From Ewingella sp963519305 (GTDB lineage Bacteria; Pseudomonadota; Gammaproteobacteria; Enterobacterales; Enterobacteriaceae): a DNA stretch of 64,000 nucleotides. Positions 33,615 to 42,429 of this stretch are shown here, in pieces. Within the stretch, counting starts at the first letter, position 1. Each line of letters begins with the position of its first letter. Where the stretch lies: the NCBI GenBank assembly GCA_963519305.1, contig CAUQMS010000021.1, positions 19,155 through 83,154 on the forward strand, in the 5' to 3' direction. The notes under the pieces are model-generated. The model worked only from the letters and a program-made list of their open reading frames with translations, did no database searches and was not told the DNA's origin. The position numbers were made by a program, and so were the translations under genes.

Positions 33615-34133
33615 TTAGAAAGCAGCGGCGTCTTTGAAGAGTCCCACTTTGAGGTCCGTGGCGGTATAGATAACCACGCCATCAACCAGCACTTCGCCAT
33701 CAGCCACGCCCATGATCAGTTTACGATTGATCACGCGTTTAAAGTTCAGGCGGTAGGTAACCACTTTTGCCGTCGGTAATACCTGACCAGTGAATTTAAC
33801 TTCACCGACACCCAGTGCGCGGCCTTTGCCTTCGCCACCGAGCCAGCCCAGATAGAAACCAACCAGTTGCCACATCGCATCCAGACCCAGACAACCTGGC
33901 ATCACCGGGTCACCGATGAAATGGCAGCCGAAGAACCACAAATCGGGATTGATATCCAGCTCTGCTTCCACATAGCCTTTGCCATGGGTGCCGCCGTCTT
34001 CTTGCATTTTGACGATGCGATCCATCATCAACATGTTGCCAGATGGCAATGGCGGGCCACCGGCACCGAAAAGTTCGCTACGGCCAGAGGCTACGAGGTC
34101 TTCTTTCGTATAGGAATCGCGTTTATCTACCAT
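33615..34133 (-). CDS. fabA: 3-hydroxydecanoyl-ACP dehydratase/isomerase FabA
   Basis: Introduces the double bond of unsaturated fatty acids; dimeric hot-dog fold, 172 aa as in E. coli. The catalytic His is in W-F-F-G-C-H-F-I-G-D-P-V-M-P-G-C-L-G-L-D, with the partner Asp in G-L-D-A-M-W-Q. Start MVDKRDSYTKEDL at 34133. Upstream lie sites resembling FabR and FadR operators (listed separately), the repressor-activator pair that controls the gene. Confidence 0.97.
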   Translation of the reverse strand: MVDKRDSYTKEDLVASGRSELFGAGGPPLPSGNMLMMDRIVKMQEDGGTHGKGYVEAELDINPDLWFFGCHFIGDPVMPGCLGLDAMWQLVGFYLGWLGGEGKGRALGVGEVKFTGQVLPTAKVVTYRLNFKRVINRKLIMGVADGEVLVDGVVIYTATDLKVGLFKDAAAF

Positions 34134-34171
34134 GTTCTATGTAAGCCTTATTTTATTGAAGGACGGAGTTT

Positions 34172-34189
34172 AGCTAACAGGTGTAAGCT
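34172..34189 (-). promoter_or_regulatory. Candidate FabR operator of fabA
   Basis: AGCTTACACCTGTTAGCT (minus strand) is an almost perfect palindrome and is close to the FabR sites before E. coli fabA and fabB (AGCGTACA...TGTACGCT type). It lies 39 bases before the fabA start codon. FabR represses fabA when unsaturated acyl chains are plentiful. Confidence 0.65.
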
Positions 34190-34205
34190 GAACAACTCCG
34201 ATCAG
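34188..34205 (-). promoter_or_regulatory. Candidate FadR activator site of fabA
   Basis: CTGATCGGAGTTGTTCAG (minus strand) is adjacent to the FabR site and very similar to the FadR site I recall for E. coli fabA (CTGATCGGACTTGTTCAG). It overlaps the last codons of upstream ycbZ. FadR activates fabA when free of acyl-CoA. Confidence 0.6.
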
Positions 34206-35968
34206 CTGCGGCTGAACCAGTTCAACCAGCGAAGTGGCCAAGGGTAACGGTGGCGATCTTGTGGCAGAGCCAGCACGATACGTTCCTGAATCAAGCCCAG
34301 TAAGCTTGGGCGCACTTCTTCAGCCTGTTCTTCGTACGAGTAAATCAATCCGGTCAGGATAGGCAGCGCTTCTGCTGCATTATCAACTGCCCATAAATGG
34401 AACTGCCCTTCGCGAACAGCCTCCAGTACCTGTGGATGCAGGCACAGATTACGCACGTTGCTGGTGGGCAGAATGACCCCTTGCTTGCCGGTCAAGCCGC
34501 GGCGCTGACAAACTTCGAAGAAGCCTTCGATTTTCTCATTCACGCCGCCAATAGGTTGTACGTTACCAAACTGGTCAACGGAGCCGGTCACAGCAATCTG
34601 CTGATTGATCGGCTGCAGTGACAGTGCACTGACCAGTGCACAAAGTTCAGCCAACGACGCGCTGTCTCCATCTACCTCGCCATAGGACTGTTCGAAAACA
34701 ATCGATGCGGCGAAGGGCAGAGGCTGGTCAAGCTCCAGCTCAGAAATCAGGAATGCCTGCATAATCATCATGCCTTTAGCATGCAGGTTACCGCCCAATT
34801 CTGCTTTACGTTCGACATCAGTGAACTCACCGTCACCGGTGTGTACGACACAGCTTATGCGGGAAGGTTCACCGAAGGCACGCGGATGGCCCGGATATTC
34901 CAGCACCGATAGACCGTTAATTTGACCAATGACTTCGCCTTCGGTTTCAATGCGGATCTGCCCGAGTTCAATTTCATCTTGCATACGCTCTTGCAAATAG
35001 CTTTCACGCCATGCTCGGGCATTGATAGCGGCTTCAAAAGCTTTCAAACTAAGTTGTTCGTCTTCGTTGTATAACGCCGCTTCGGTGAGCTGAGCGCCAA
35101 GCCACGAGGGGCAAAGTGTGAGGCTACCCTGATCGGTGCTGTACCGGACGGCAAGCCTGAGCAGAGCAGGCCAGGCGTCCGGTGCCAGACGGGGGATCTC
35201 CAGCTCATCAGCCAGCGTATTAATATAACCACACCATGTTTCCATATCGCTCGGTTCAGTGAGCGGCAGGTCTGCTTCGAATTCGCCATATACGGCAGAT
35301 TCAAGCAGCTCTGATTCCATCTCATTGAATTCGCCCAGCGAAACGCGATCGCCAACCAGAATCAGACGGAGATCCAGAGGCATTGACGGAATGGAAACAG
35401 GAAGCGGACGGCTTTCATCCGGAGATGTCCAGTGATACCAACCCTGCGTGATCATCTGCTTGAGGCGCAACCACATCAGCGGTTGGGCAAGCAGGGAGCG
35501 TACAGAAAGGACGAGCACACCACCATTCACCTGATGAATCAGGCCTGGCTCAAGTAGAATCTGATCTTTGTACAGGCGGACACAGCCAAACAACTGCTCT
35601 GACTCAATCCACTCCTGAAAATGGCAGGTGAGTTTTGCCGCAAAAGCGTCATCAGCAGATTGCGCGGGCTGAAGGGTGATTTGGCTGCCGTCGATAAGAT
35701 ATCGGGAGCCAACGACCTCTTCCTGCTCAGGCAGGATCTCTTTAACGACATCTGTGATACGCGACAAATACTCACGACTTTCCAGCGCTTTAATCGTCAT
35801 AAAGCGCGGACGGGAGAGCGGATGACAAAACAGCGTTAAACCATTTTCCAGTCTTGGCTGTATAGCCGAAAAATCAACTGGGGCCAACTCAGCAGCCGTT
35901 GCGAATGTTGCCTCGTAAGGCGCGGTATCGGGCAGTAATAGCTGCCAATCAAGTCGGTTATTGGTCAA
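34202..35968 (-). CDS. ycbZ: Lon-like (AAA-less) protease homologue YcbZ
   Basis: A 588-aa putative ATP-dependent Lon-family protease homologue (E. coli YcbZ 586). The C-terminal protease domain carries the Ser of G-D-S-A-S-L-A-E-L-C and the Lys of G-G-V-N-E-K-I-E-G-F-F, the Ser-Lys dyad. The N-terminal part resembles a degenerate ATPase and lacks an obvious Walker A. The start is TTG at 35968 (MTNNRLDWQLLLPD), matching E. coli MTITKLAWRDLVPD. Its stop overlaps the fabA control region. Confidence 0.9.
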   Translation of the reverse strand: MTNNRLDWQLLLPDTAPYEATFATAAELAPVDFSAIQPRLENGLTLFCHPLSRPRFMTIKALESREYLSRITDVVKEILPEQEEVVGSRYLIDGSQITLQPAQSADDAFAAKLTCHFQEWIESEQLFGCVRLYKDQILLEPGLIHQVNGGVLVLSVRSLLAQPLMWLRLKQMITQGWYHWTSPDESRPLPVSIPSMPLDLRLILVGDRVSLGEFNEMESELLESAVYGEFEADLPLTEPSDMETWCGYINTLADELEIPRLAPDAWPALLRLAVRYSTDQGSLTLCPSWLGAQLTEAALYNEDEQLSLKAFEAAINARAWRESYLQERMQDEIELGQIRIETEGEVIGQINGLSVLEYPGHPRAFGEPSRISCVVHTGDGEFTDVERKAELGGNLHAKGMMIMQAFLISELELDQPLPFAASIVFEQSYGEVDGDSASLAELCALVSALSLQPINQQIAVTGSVDQFGNVQPIGGVNEKIEGFFEVCQRRGLTGKQGVILPTSNVRNLCLHPQVLEAVREGQFHLWAVDNAAEALPILTGLIYSYEEQAEEVRPSLLGLIQERIVLALPQDRHRYPWPLRWLNWFSRS

Positions 35969-36178
35969 TGTGTTAGCTGTGATCTTTAAAAAGGGAAAGG
36001 GCGATTATACAAGAATTAACACGGCTGCATACAGAGAGAGTCATGGTTAAGACCTTCGTCACTGTAGAGTAGGCTCGTCCGTGCAAATATTGAGCAGGAA
36101 GGCATGATTTATTTGCAGTGAAAAATGAAATAAAGCTGTTATGCTTAACAAAGTTACGGGGTCACAGAAGAGCTCACA

Positions 36179-36634
36179 ATGAAATATCAGCAATTGGAAA
36201 ATCTTGAGAGCGGTTGGAAATGGAAGTACCTGGTAAAGAAGCATCGTGAAGGCGAACGTATTACCCGGCATATTGAAAACAGCGCCGCTCAGGATGCTGT
36301 CGATGAACTTCTAAAGTTAGAAAATGAACCAGTAAGAGTTCTGGAATGGATCGCCAATAACATGAATGTGGCTTTAGAGAACCGCCTGAAGCAGACCATT
36401 CGTGCCCGGCGTAAACGTCATTTCAATTCAGAACATCAACATACTCGCAAGAAATCGATCGACCTCGAATTTTTAGTCTGGCAACGACTGGCCGGTTTGG
36501 CCCAGCGCCGTGGTGCAACGCTATCCGATACTATTATCCAGTTATTGGAAGATGCAGAGCGTAAAGAAAAATACGCGACCCAAATGTCATCTCTCAAAGA
36601 AGACCTGCAGCAAATCCTCGGTAATAAAGAGTAG
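36179..36634 (+). CDS. matP: Macrodomain Ter protein MatP
   Basis: Binds matS sites in the chromosome terminus and condenses the Ter macrodomain, linking it to division through ZapB; 151 aa (E. coli 150). N-terminal four-helix part (Y-Q-Q-L-E-N-L-E-S-G-W-K-W-K-Y-L), ribbon-helix-helix (K-S-I-D-L-E-F-L-V-W-Q-R-L-A) and C-terminal coiled coil are all recognisable. It is divergent from ycbZ and convergent with ompA, as in E. coli. Confidence 0.95.
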   Translation: MKYQQLENLESGWKWKYLVKKHREGERITRHIENSAAQDAVDELLKLENEPVRVLEWIANNMNVALENRLKQTIRARRKRHFNSEHQHTRKKSIDLEFLVWQRLAGLAQRRGATLSDTIIQLLEDAERKEKYATQMSSLKEDLQQILGNKE

Positions 36635-36698
36635 TTCAAATCGGGTGCTTCATCGCACCTGGCTTACCCGCCTGATTCTCATGCCAAATTCAAACATA

Positions 36699-36726
36699 AA
36701 AAAACCCCGCCTGAGCGGGGTTTTTA
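36699..36726. terminator. Bidirectional terminator, matP / ompA
   Basis: AAAAAACCCCGC-CTGA-GCGGGGTTTTT: strong stem with A and T tracts between convergent genes. Confidence 0.92.
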
Positions 36727-36761
36727 ATATCTGTGGTTAAACAGTCTTAAAGCGGGATGAC

Positions 36762-37841
36762 TTAAGCCTGAGGCTGAGTCACAACGTCTTTGATACCTTT
36801 AACTTCGATTTCTACGCGACGATCTGGTGCCAGGCAAGCGATCTGAGCCTTAGTAGCACGGCCAGATTTGTAGCCACAGGTGTTGCCAGTGATTGAGTTA
36901 GTTTCGCCCATGCCACGTGCAGAGATTTTATCTGACGGGATGCCTTTAGAAACTAAGTAATCAACAACAGTTTGAGCGCGTTGCTCAGACAGTTTCTGGT
37001 TAGACTGCTCAGAACCGACTGCATCGGTGTAACCCAGAACTACAACAGAACCGTCTTTAGGATCCATAGAGCTCAATTGGGTGTACAGCTGATCCAGAGC
37101 CTGTTGGCCTTCTGGTTTCAGGCTAGATTTGCCGAAGGTGAACAGAACGTCTGACTTCAGAGTGAACTTTTTGGTTTCAACTACTGGAGCTGGAGCTGGT
37201 GCCGGAGCAACAACTGGAGCTGCTGCAACGTCCTGACCGAAACGGTAAGAAACACCAACAGACAGCATTGCGTTATCAGGACGTGCACCAACCGTAGCAG
37301 CATCACCGATGTTGTTAACCCACTGGTAATCCAGACGAGTAGCCCAGTTTTTGGTTACAGCATATTCGAAACCAACGGCTGCCAGTGGAGAAACACCAGT
37401 GTCGTGATCGCTTACGCGGTCGCCAGTTGCGCCAAAGTTGCCTTTGGAGTCTGCACGCCAAACCATACCACCCAGACGAGTGTAGATGTCCAGATCGTCA
37501 GTCAGTGGGTAGCTCAGTTTAGCAGCCAGTTGAACGCCTTGCGCTTTGAAAGCACCGTTGTTCACGTCGCCTTTGTAAGGCATGCGGCCAAGCCAGTCAT
37601 ATCCCATTTCAAAGCCCAGGTACTGGTTGGCTTGGTAACCTACAAACGCACCTGCACCCAGTTGGCTGTCGTGGGTAGGGCCATTGCCGATACCTTCGTA
37701 AGCATTTGCGAAACCAGTGTCATGGTATTGGGACCAGCCCAATTTACCACCGGTGTACCAGGTGTTATCGTTCGGGGCAGCTTGCGCTACGGTTGCGAAA
37801 CCTGCCAGTGCCACTGCTAATGCGATAGCTGTCTTTTTCAT
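36762..37841 (-). CDS. ompA: Outer-membrane protein A
   Basis: A major outer-membrane protein, 359 aa. A 21-residue signal peptide (ending A-T-V-A-Q-A) leads to mature A-P-N-D-N-T-W-Y-T-G-G-K-L-G-W-S-Q. The eight-strand barrel takes about 170 residues. A Pro-Ala hinge (A-P-V-V-A-P-A-P-A-P-A-P) joins it to the periplasmic OmpA/MotB domain that binds peptidoglycan (T-D-x-x-G-S-E-Q-S-N-Q-K-L-S-E-Q-R-A). Two cysteines near the end match the E. coli disulfide. Confidence 0.97.
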   Translation of the reverse strand: MKKTAIALAVALAGFATVAQAAPNDNTWYTGGKLGWSQYHDTGFANAYEGIGNGPTHDSQLGAGAFVGYQANQYLGFEMGYDWLGRMPYKGDVNNGAFKAQGVQLAAKLSYPLTDDLDIYTRLGGMVWRADSKGNFGATGDRVSDHDTGVSPLAAVGFEYAVTKNWATRLDYQWVNNIGDAATVGARPDNAMLSVGVSYRFGQDVAAAPVVAPAPAPAPVVETKKFTLKSDVLFTFGKSSLKPEGQQALDQLYTQLSSMDPKDGSVVVLGYTDAVGSEQSNQKLSEQRAQTVVDYLVSKGIPSDKISARGMGETNSITGNTCGYKSGRATKAQIACLAPDRRVEIEVKGIKDVVTQPQA

Positions 37842-37987
37842 TTTTGCGCCTCGTTATCATCCAAATGGGCCAATTGAGCTTTAAGCATTTTAAGCCCTTG
37901 GTTAAAATCCTTGAGCCAAAGTTATTGCTTCCGTTAAGAACTTTGCCACTTTACGTTGGCATTATAGAGCAACCTTGGCGTTGTAAA
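37842..37987 (-). promoter_or_regulatory. ompA promoter and long leader
   Basis: On the minus strand TTTACA (37987-37982) and TATAAT (37976-37971) are 5 bases short of a standard sequence match but very like the E. coli ompA promoter segment TTGTAGACTTTACA. The implied leader is about 120 nt, comparable to the stable 133-nt ompA leader of E. coli. The rest up to sulA (37988-38201) is AT-rich without further genes. Confidence 0.6.
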
Positions 37988-38201
37988 GTCTACAACGTGG
38001 CGAGAAACTTACAAGCTTGATATGGCAACAGCAAGGAAAAAAAGGCTAAAACGTACACATTTCTTAACATGTTTGGCTATTTGTTGACGAAACTTTGGGG
38101 TTGCTTGCACCTTCTTAGCCCATTTTTACCGACAAAAACGCACTTTTTAGCATAATTCACTAGAAAACCCTTTATTTTCATCAGAACATTCCTAATTTGA
38201 A

Positions 38202-38708
38202 CTAATGGTATACGGAGGACTGAATTTTTGCGATTGGTTGCTGTCCATGACCTGAGATTGCATCATTAGTGGGTCTCATAATAAATCCGTAAGCCCCTCC
38301 TTGAACTGCCGCTAATCGCAATCTTTCACGCTCTGCATTCGTCAAATCGGGCAACCATCCAAGTACTACGCTGTAGTTTCCTGTCAGCAAAGCTTTTTCC
38401 ATCGCATCCACAGTCGACATCGCATTAATTTGGCTAACCTGGACTATTTTCCCAACGGGGAGACCTGATTGAGAGATCCAATGGCGGCTGAGTTTTTGTT
38501 GTGGGGTGAGCCACAACAGCCAGCGCGATTGCATCCCGAGATGCTGCAATAAAGGTAGAAGTAACTGGGACAAGGCTGGTTGGCTCTCGCTATAGACGAA
38601 CTCAGTGATCAGACCATTATTTGTCGATATCGGTTGAGTAGCGCTCGGTGAATTTGTAGAAAGCGCCTGATGACTGAAACGATGAATTTCCTGGTATTGA
38701 GTTCGCAT
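38202..38708 (-). CDS. sulA: SOS cell-division inhibitor SulA
   Basis: Blocks FtsZ polymerisation after DNA damage and is later removed by Lon; 168 aa from ATG 38708 (MRTQYQEIHRFSHQ), E. coli 169. The central L-L-P-L-L-Q-H-L-G-M-Q-S-R-W-L-L-W-L-T-P-Q-Q-K-L fits the FtsZ-binding RecA-like fold, and the C-terminal His of S-S-V-Y-H is the Lon recognition end. The open frame continues 30 codons upstream through the LexA box and is not used. Confidence 0.95.
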   Translation of the reverse strand: MRTQYQEIHRFSHQALSTNSPSATQPISTNNGLITEFVYSESQPALSQLLLPLLQHLGMQSRWLLWLTPQQKLSRHWISQSGLPVGKIVQVSQINAMSTVDAMEKALLTGNYSVVLGWLPDLTNAERERLRLAAVQGGAYGFIMRPTNDAISGHGQQPIAKIQSSVYH

Positions 38709-38730
38709 GTTATGCCCCGCCAGTGAGTTA

Positions 38731-38746
38731 CTGTATGGATGTACAG
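38731..38746 (-). promoter_or_regulatory. LexA box of sulA
   Basis: CTGTATGGATGTACAG fits CTG-N10-CAG exactly, and its reverse complement CTGTACATCCATACAG equals the E. coli sulA operator as I recall it. It lies 23 bases upstream of the sulA start. It places sulA in the SOS regulon and may touch the divergent sxy promoter region. Confidence 0.93.
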
Positions 38747-38927
38747 TACTCGTTGGTTGGGCAAAGATCAACCCAAATTTTTCCAAGAAATCTCGCATAT
38801 TTTGAAGGCAAACTCATGTAAACGCATTTTCTGTTTGGCGCTCAGACTGACTTTGCGTATTTTGCATTTAGTTGCCCACGTAACTAAAGAAAAGTACATT
38901 TAAGTCTACTCAAGGAAGGATATCGCA

Positions 38928-39554
38928 ATGATTAATCAATCAAAAAAAAGGATTTCTGAATCTAAGCAATGTTTCGCTTCGCTAGGAAACATACATTCCA
39001 GATCTCAGTTCGGTGGCTACAGTCTTTCTGCGAATGGCATCATGTTTGCACTCGTCTCCGAGGGGGAGCTCTATCTGCGGGCCACCACGGAAAATGAAAA
39101 ACTCTTCAGCTTTATGGGGATGGAATCCCTGATTTACCGTAAAAGAGGGATCGCGATTTCATTACGCTATTTCAAAGTGAGCCAGAGCCTTTGGGAGGAA
39201 CCGGAACGGCTTTTAGCGTTGGCAAAAAGTTCACTGGACGGGATGCTTAACGACATTAGTACGAAGAAAAATGGGGATGCGAGACTCAAAGATTTGCCGA
39301 ATATCAGTCTGAATCTTGAGCGTTTACTTTGGCAGGTAGGGATCTCCAGCTCTTCGGAACTAAGGGCACAGGGCGCGTGTACCACCTATTTAAAGTTATG
39401 TTCCGTTAAGCCGAATATCGGGTTAAATGTGTTGATGGCGCTTGAAGGGGCAATATTGGGGTTTCATGAAGCGGCGTTGCCTCATGACGCCCGTATTCTG
39501 CTGACGCAATGGTTTATATCGCATCAGGCGCTGACGTCGTCGCCAGCGCACTGA
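38928..39554 (+). CDS. sxy: Competence/CRP-S regulator Sxy (TfoX)
   Basis: A 208-aa regulator that works with CRP at CRP-S promoters of competence and DNA-uptake genes. N-terminal TfoX domain (about 15-105; R-S-Q-F-G-G-Y-S-L-S-A-N-G-I-M-F-A) and C-terminal TfoX_C domain (about 115-195; D-L-P-N-I-S-L-N-L-E-R-L-L-W-Q-V-G-I) are present. Its place divergent from sulA is conserved. In E. coli the leader and Lon-mediated turnover limit its level. Confidence 0.93.
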   Translation: MINQSKKRISESKQCFASLGNIHSRSQFGGYSLSANGIMFALVSEGELYLRATTENEKLFSFMGMESLIYRKRGIAISLRYFKVSQSLWEEPERLLALAKSSLDGMLNDISTKKNGDARLKDLPNISLNLERLLWQVGISSSSELRAQGACTTYLKLCSVKPNIGLNVLMALEGAILGFHEAALPHDARILLTQWFISHQALTSSPAH

Positions 39555-39579
39555 CACCTGTTTGCGGGGATCGGAAATT

Positions 39580-41721
39580 TTACGCGTTGGTAACCGGCAG
39601 AATTTTGCTGTTAAGGTCGGTGAGTTCAGGAAGATGAGCCACAAGCAGGCCAATTTGCTGTAAGACCAGCTGCTCTTTACTGTCCGACTCGGTGGTGCGC
39701 AGCTGAATGCGCGCCATCAACTGTTCCAGCGCTTGCTGAATACGTCCCGATTCCGAAGGTTCATGATGTAATGCACCATCGACGCAGCATGCTGCGTCAT
39801 CCAGCAGCCGTAGGGTTTCTGCATCATGTAACTTCTCTCGATGTGCGCCGAGTGCGGAGATATAGCTCAGCATGGTGTGATTCAGGCACAGCAGGCGGAA
39901 CGCCGCCTCAAGCGTATCCGAATCATTATTTTTTTCGGAGGTCATATTTGAGACAACGGATGCCAGTTCTGCATCACAGTTATGTGCGTCACGCCTCGCC
40001 AGCCGGTAATCCAGCCCATTGTCTTTACCCTGGTGATATTGAACCAGAATGGCATCAAGATAACGGCAATTGGCGGTGAACGTTCTTTCTACCACCGAAG
40101 GCAGTTGCCTGAACTTCCAATCCGGCCAGATAAAACTCACGGCTGCCCACGCGATACCACAACCAATAAGCGTATCAATAATACGTGGAATGGCGATTTC
40201 GAATCCTTCACCCAACAGGTTAAAGCACAGTAGAACCAGCAGAGTGATAAACATCGTGGCATGTGCGTACTGCACATTGCGAAAGGCAAAGAACAGCACG
40301 CCGCTGATGACAATCAGCACCATCTGGCCTTCGATAGAAGGAACGAAATATAAAATGGGAATACCCAGCGCAATCCCGGCCAAAGTGCCAATGATCCTCA
40401 ACGCCAGACGGCGGCGGGTGGCGTTGTAGTTTGGTTGGCAAACAAACAGGCTGGTGAGCAAAATCCAATAGCCGTGACTCAACCCGCTGATCTGAATAAA
40501 TCCGTAACCGATGACCAGCACAATCGACATACGGATGGCGTGGCGGAATAGGGCGGATTTCGGGGTCAGATGCCGGGATATGCGTAACCAGATGTCCTCA
40601 AAACCAGTGAGTTTATTTTCTGCAAACGGGCTTTTTCCATCCTGGTTCTCAGGTAATGTCTGCTCGGATTCAATACTGGCCAGTTGAGCATCGATGGCGC
40701 GTAAGTTACGAAGTAAATGACGCAGTGCCTGGAGCATTTCACGGTGTTTTGCCTGGGCATCAAGGCGCAGCAGGGCTTCGTCAAGGCGGGAAAACGCCCG
40801 TTCGAACTGAGTATTATGAGAATATTTCTGCCGGTAAAGAATGGATTGCGAAAGTTGCATACAGGCGCGGGCCTGCATACTCATCAGGCGCTGAAAGCGG
40901 AACAAAATGTCGCTGTGATGAAACTGTTCACTAAGCTTTTTATATTGCACATGAGAGGAGCTTGCCCGCTCGTGAATATCCTGTACCACAAAATAGTAAT
41001 GCAGCGTTCTGCGCGTTCCTTTCTGCCCCCTGTCGCCTTTCAGACGGGTTTGCAGCGTATTTTTAGTCTGATTAAGTGTGGCAACCAACTGGCCGTTGGC
41101 CATTGCCAACTCCACCAACTGTTTCTTGTTATCACCTTCCTGATCGGGGTCGAACAGCGCGGCTTTGGCTTCCAGGTAATGTGCCAAATGCTGATAGCAG
41201 CGCGAAATCAAATCCTGTAAAGGGCGGATCGGATAGAGGATGTGTCCGGCTAGCGTCAGCAGGTTGTACCAGATCGCCCCGCACAACAGCAGTACCGGTT
41301 GCTGATACCAGACGTGATACATGCTGGTGCCGAGCATGGTGTAAACCGCAATGAGCAGTGCGCCGAAGGCAATCGTGGCATAGCGTTGTCCCAGTGCACC
41401 TAACAGAATAAAACCGCAGGTAGAGACCATCAGCCCTAAGGCAAAAAACCAGGGGTAAGGGAACAGCAATTCGATTGACGCCGACGCAATGAAAAAGCAG
41501 ACCAGAGTGATCAGCAAATTGCGTAACCGGCCAGTCAGCCTGTCATCAAGATCTGCCAGCGCGGCCGCCACCACGCCCAGCGTTAACGGGATGGTTAATT
41601 TCGGCAGATGAAGCCACCACGGCACCGCCGCTGCCCCGGTAAGCGTGATAAATATACGGATGTAATAAAGCACATTGCTGTTATAGGCAAAACGCCTCAG
41701 ACCCGGAGCAAAAGAGAGCAC
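39580..41721 (-). CDS. yccS: Inner-membrane protein YccS (FUSC family)
   Basis: A 713-aa membrane protein of the aromatic-acid-exporter/FUSC type; function not established. Two blocks of six hydrophobic segments (about 15-155 and 395-520) each precede a cytoplasmic domain. Start GTG 41721 (VLSFAPGLRRFAYNSN, with GGAG six bases upstream) aligns with E. coli MLSPLLKRYTWNS; the frame runs 119 codons further, antisense-like through yccF, and is not used. Motifs Q-R-Y-A-T-I-A-F-G-A-L-L-I-A and C-Q-P-N-Y-N-A-T-R-R-R-L are well kept. Confidence 0.9.
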   Translation of the reverse strand: MLSFAPGLRRFAYNSNVLYYIRIFITLTGAAAVPWWLHLPKLTIPLTLGVVAAALADLDDRLTGRLRNLLITLVCFFIASASIELLFPYPWFFALGLMVSTCGFILLGALGQRYATIAFGALLIAVYTMLGTSMYHVWYQQPVLLLCGAIWYNLLTLAGHILYPIRPLQDLISRCYQHLAHYLEAKAALFDPDQEGDNKKQLVELAMANGQLVATLNQTKNTLQTRLKGDRGQKGTRRTLHYYFVVQDIHERASSSHVQYKKLSEQFHHSDILFRFQRLMSMQARACMQLSQSILYRQKYSHNTQFERAFSRLDEALLRLDAQAKHREMLQALRHLLRNLRAIDAQLASIESEQTLPENQDGKSPFAENKLTGFEDIWLRISRHLTPKSALFRHAIRMSIVLVIGYGFIQISGLSHGYWILLTSLFVCQPNYNATRRRLALRIIGTLAGIALGIPILYFVPSIEGQMVLIVISGVLFFAFRNVQYAHATMFITLLVLLCFNLLGEGFEIAIPRIIDTLIGCGIAWAAVSFIWPDWKFRQLPSVVERTFTANCRYLDAILVQYHQGKDNGLDYRLARRDAHNCDAELASVVSNMTSEKNNDSDTLEAAFRLLCLNHTMLSYISALGAHREKLHDAETLRLLDDAACCVDGALHHEPSESGRIQQALEQLMARIQLRTTESDSKEQLVLQQIGLLVAHLPELTDLNSKILPVTNA

Positions 41722-41776
41722 GACGAACTCCACGTAATAAAAAGGCTGAAGTAATGGCTGAAAAATCAGGCAATAA

Positions 41777-42238
41777 TTAACGGATGCGGCCGTTATCCAG
41801 ATTGCGGCGGGCATTGGCTTCACGGACTTGCTTCGCCAGCTCAACGGAAACGACCCGCTGACCAACTGGCCAAAGTGCGATGACGGCAATCTTGAAATTA
41901 GCAATACCGACCGGAATACCGATGATGGTGCAACACTGCACGATACCGGCGGCGATGTGGGACAGGCACAACCACCAGCCGAAAAAGATGAACCAGAAGA
42001 TATTGAGCAACGTCCCGCCGCCGGATAACACGGCATTACGTTTTTCCGGGTACAATTCATTGACGTGCATAGCTTCATTGCCGAACGGAACTAATGACAG
42101 GCGGGTGATTTCCCAGCAGGAGCGGGTGAGGGGCAGAGTAAAAACCAGCACGATGCTGATGAGGGTAGCGAATAGCCACGCCAGCGTCGTAAACACCCCA
42201 CCTAATACGAAGTTCAGAATATTTAAAATAGCACGCAT
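41777..42238 (-). CDS. yccF: Inner-membrane protein YccF
   Basis: A 153-aa protein with two YccF repeats and about four hydrophobic segments (L-N-F-V-L-G-G-V-F; L-L-N-I-F-W-F-I-F-F-G-W-W-L). G-I-P-V-G-I and L-x-P-F-G are family marks. Function unknown. It lies 55 bases upstream of yccS on the same strand and is probably co-transcribed. It is divergent from helD. Confidence 0.92.
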   Translation of the reverse strand: MRAILNILNFVLGGVFTTLAWLFATLISIVLVFTLPLTRSCWEITRLSLVPFGNEAMHVNELYPEKRNAVLSGGGTLLNIFWFIFFGWWLCLSHIAAGIVQCCTIIGIPVGIANFKIAVIALWPVGQRVVSVELAKQVREANARRNLDNGRIR

Positions 42239-42429
42239 GTAATCACCCGACTCAGGTCAAAAGAGGTTAGTAACGCCATAGCGTTAACGGAAATTCTACT
42301 CTTTTTATTCTACCCTGACTTTGGGGGTAGAGCGCCAGCGCTTGTTGCAGGTAAACTGCCTGCAAATCCTTAATTAATAATTAGCTATCCATTAATGGCT
42401 CTTAAAATGAGAAATCATGGCGTGATGAT

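Noticed and set aside
39580..42078. Long N-terminal extension of yccS
   Set aside because: The extra 119 codons are antisense to yccF; GTG 41721 with GGAG matches the family start.
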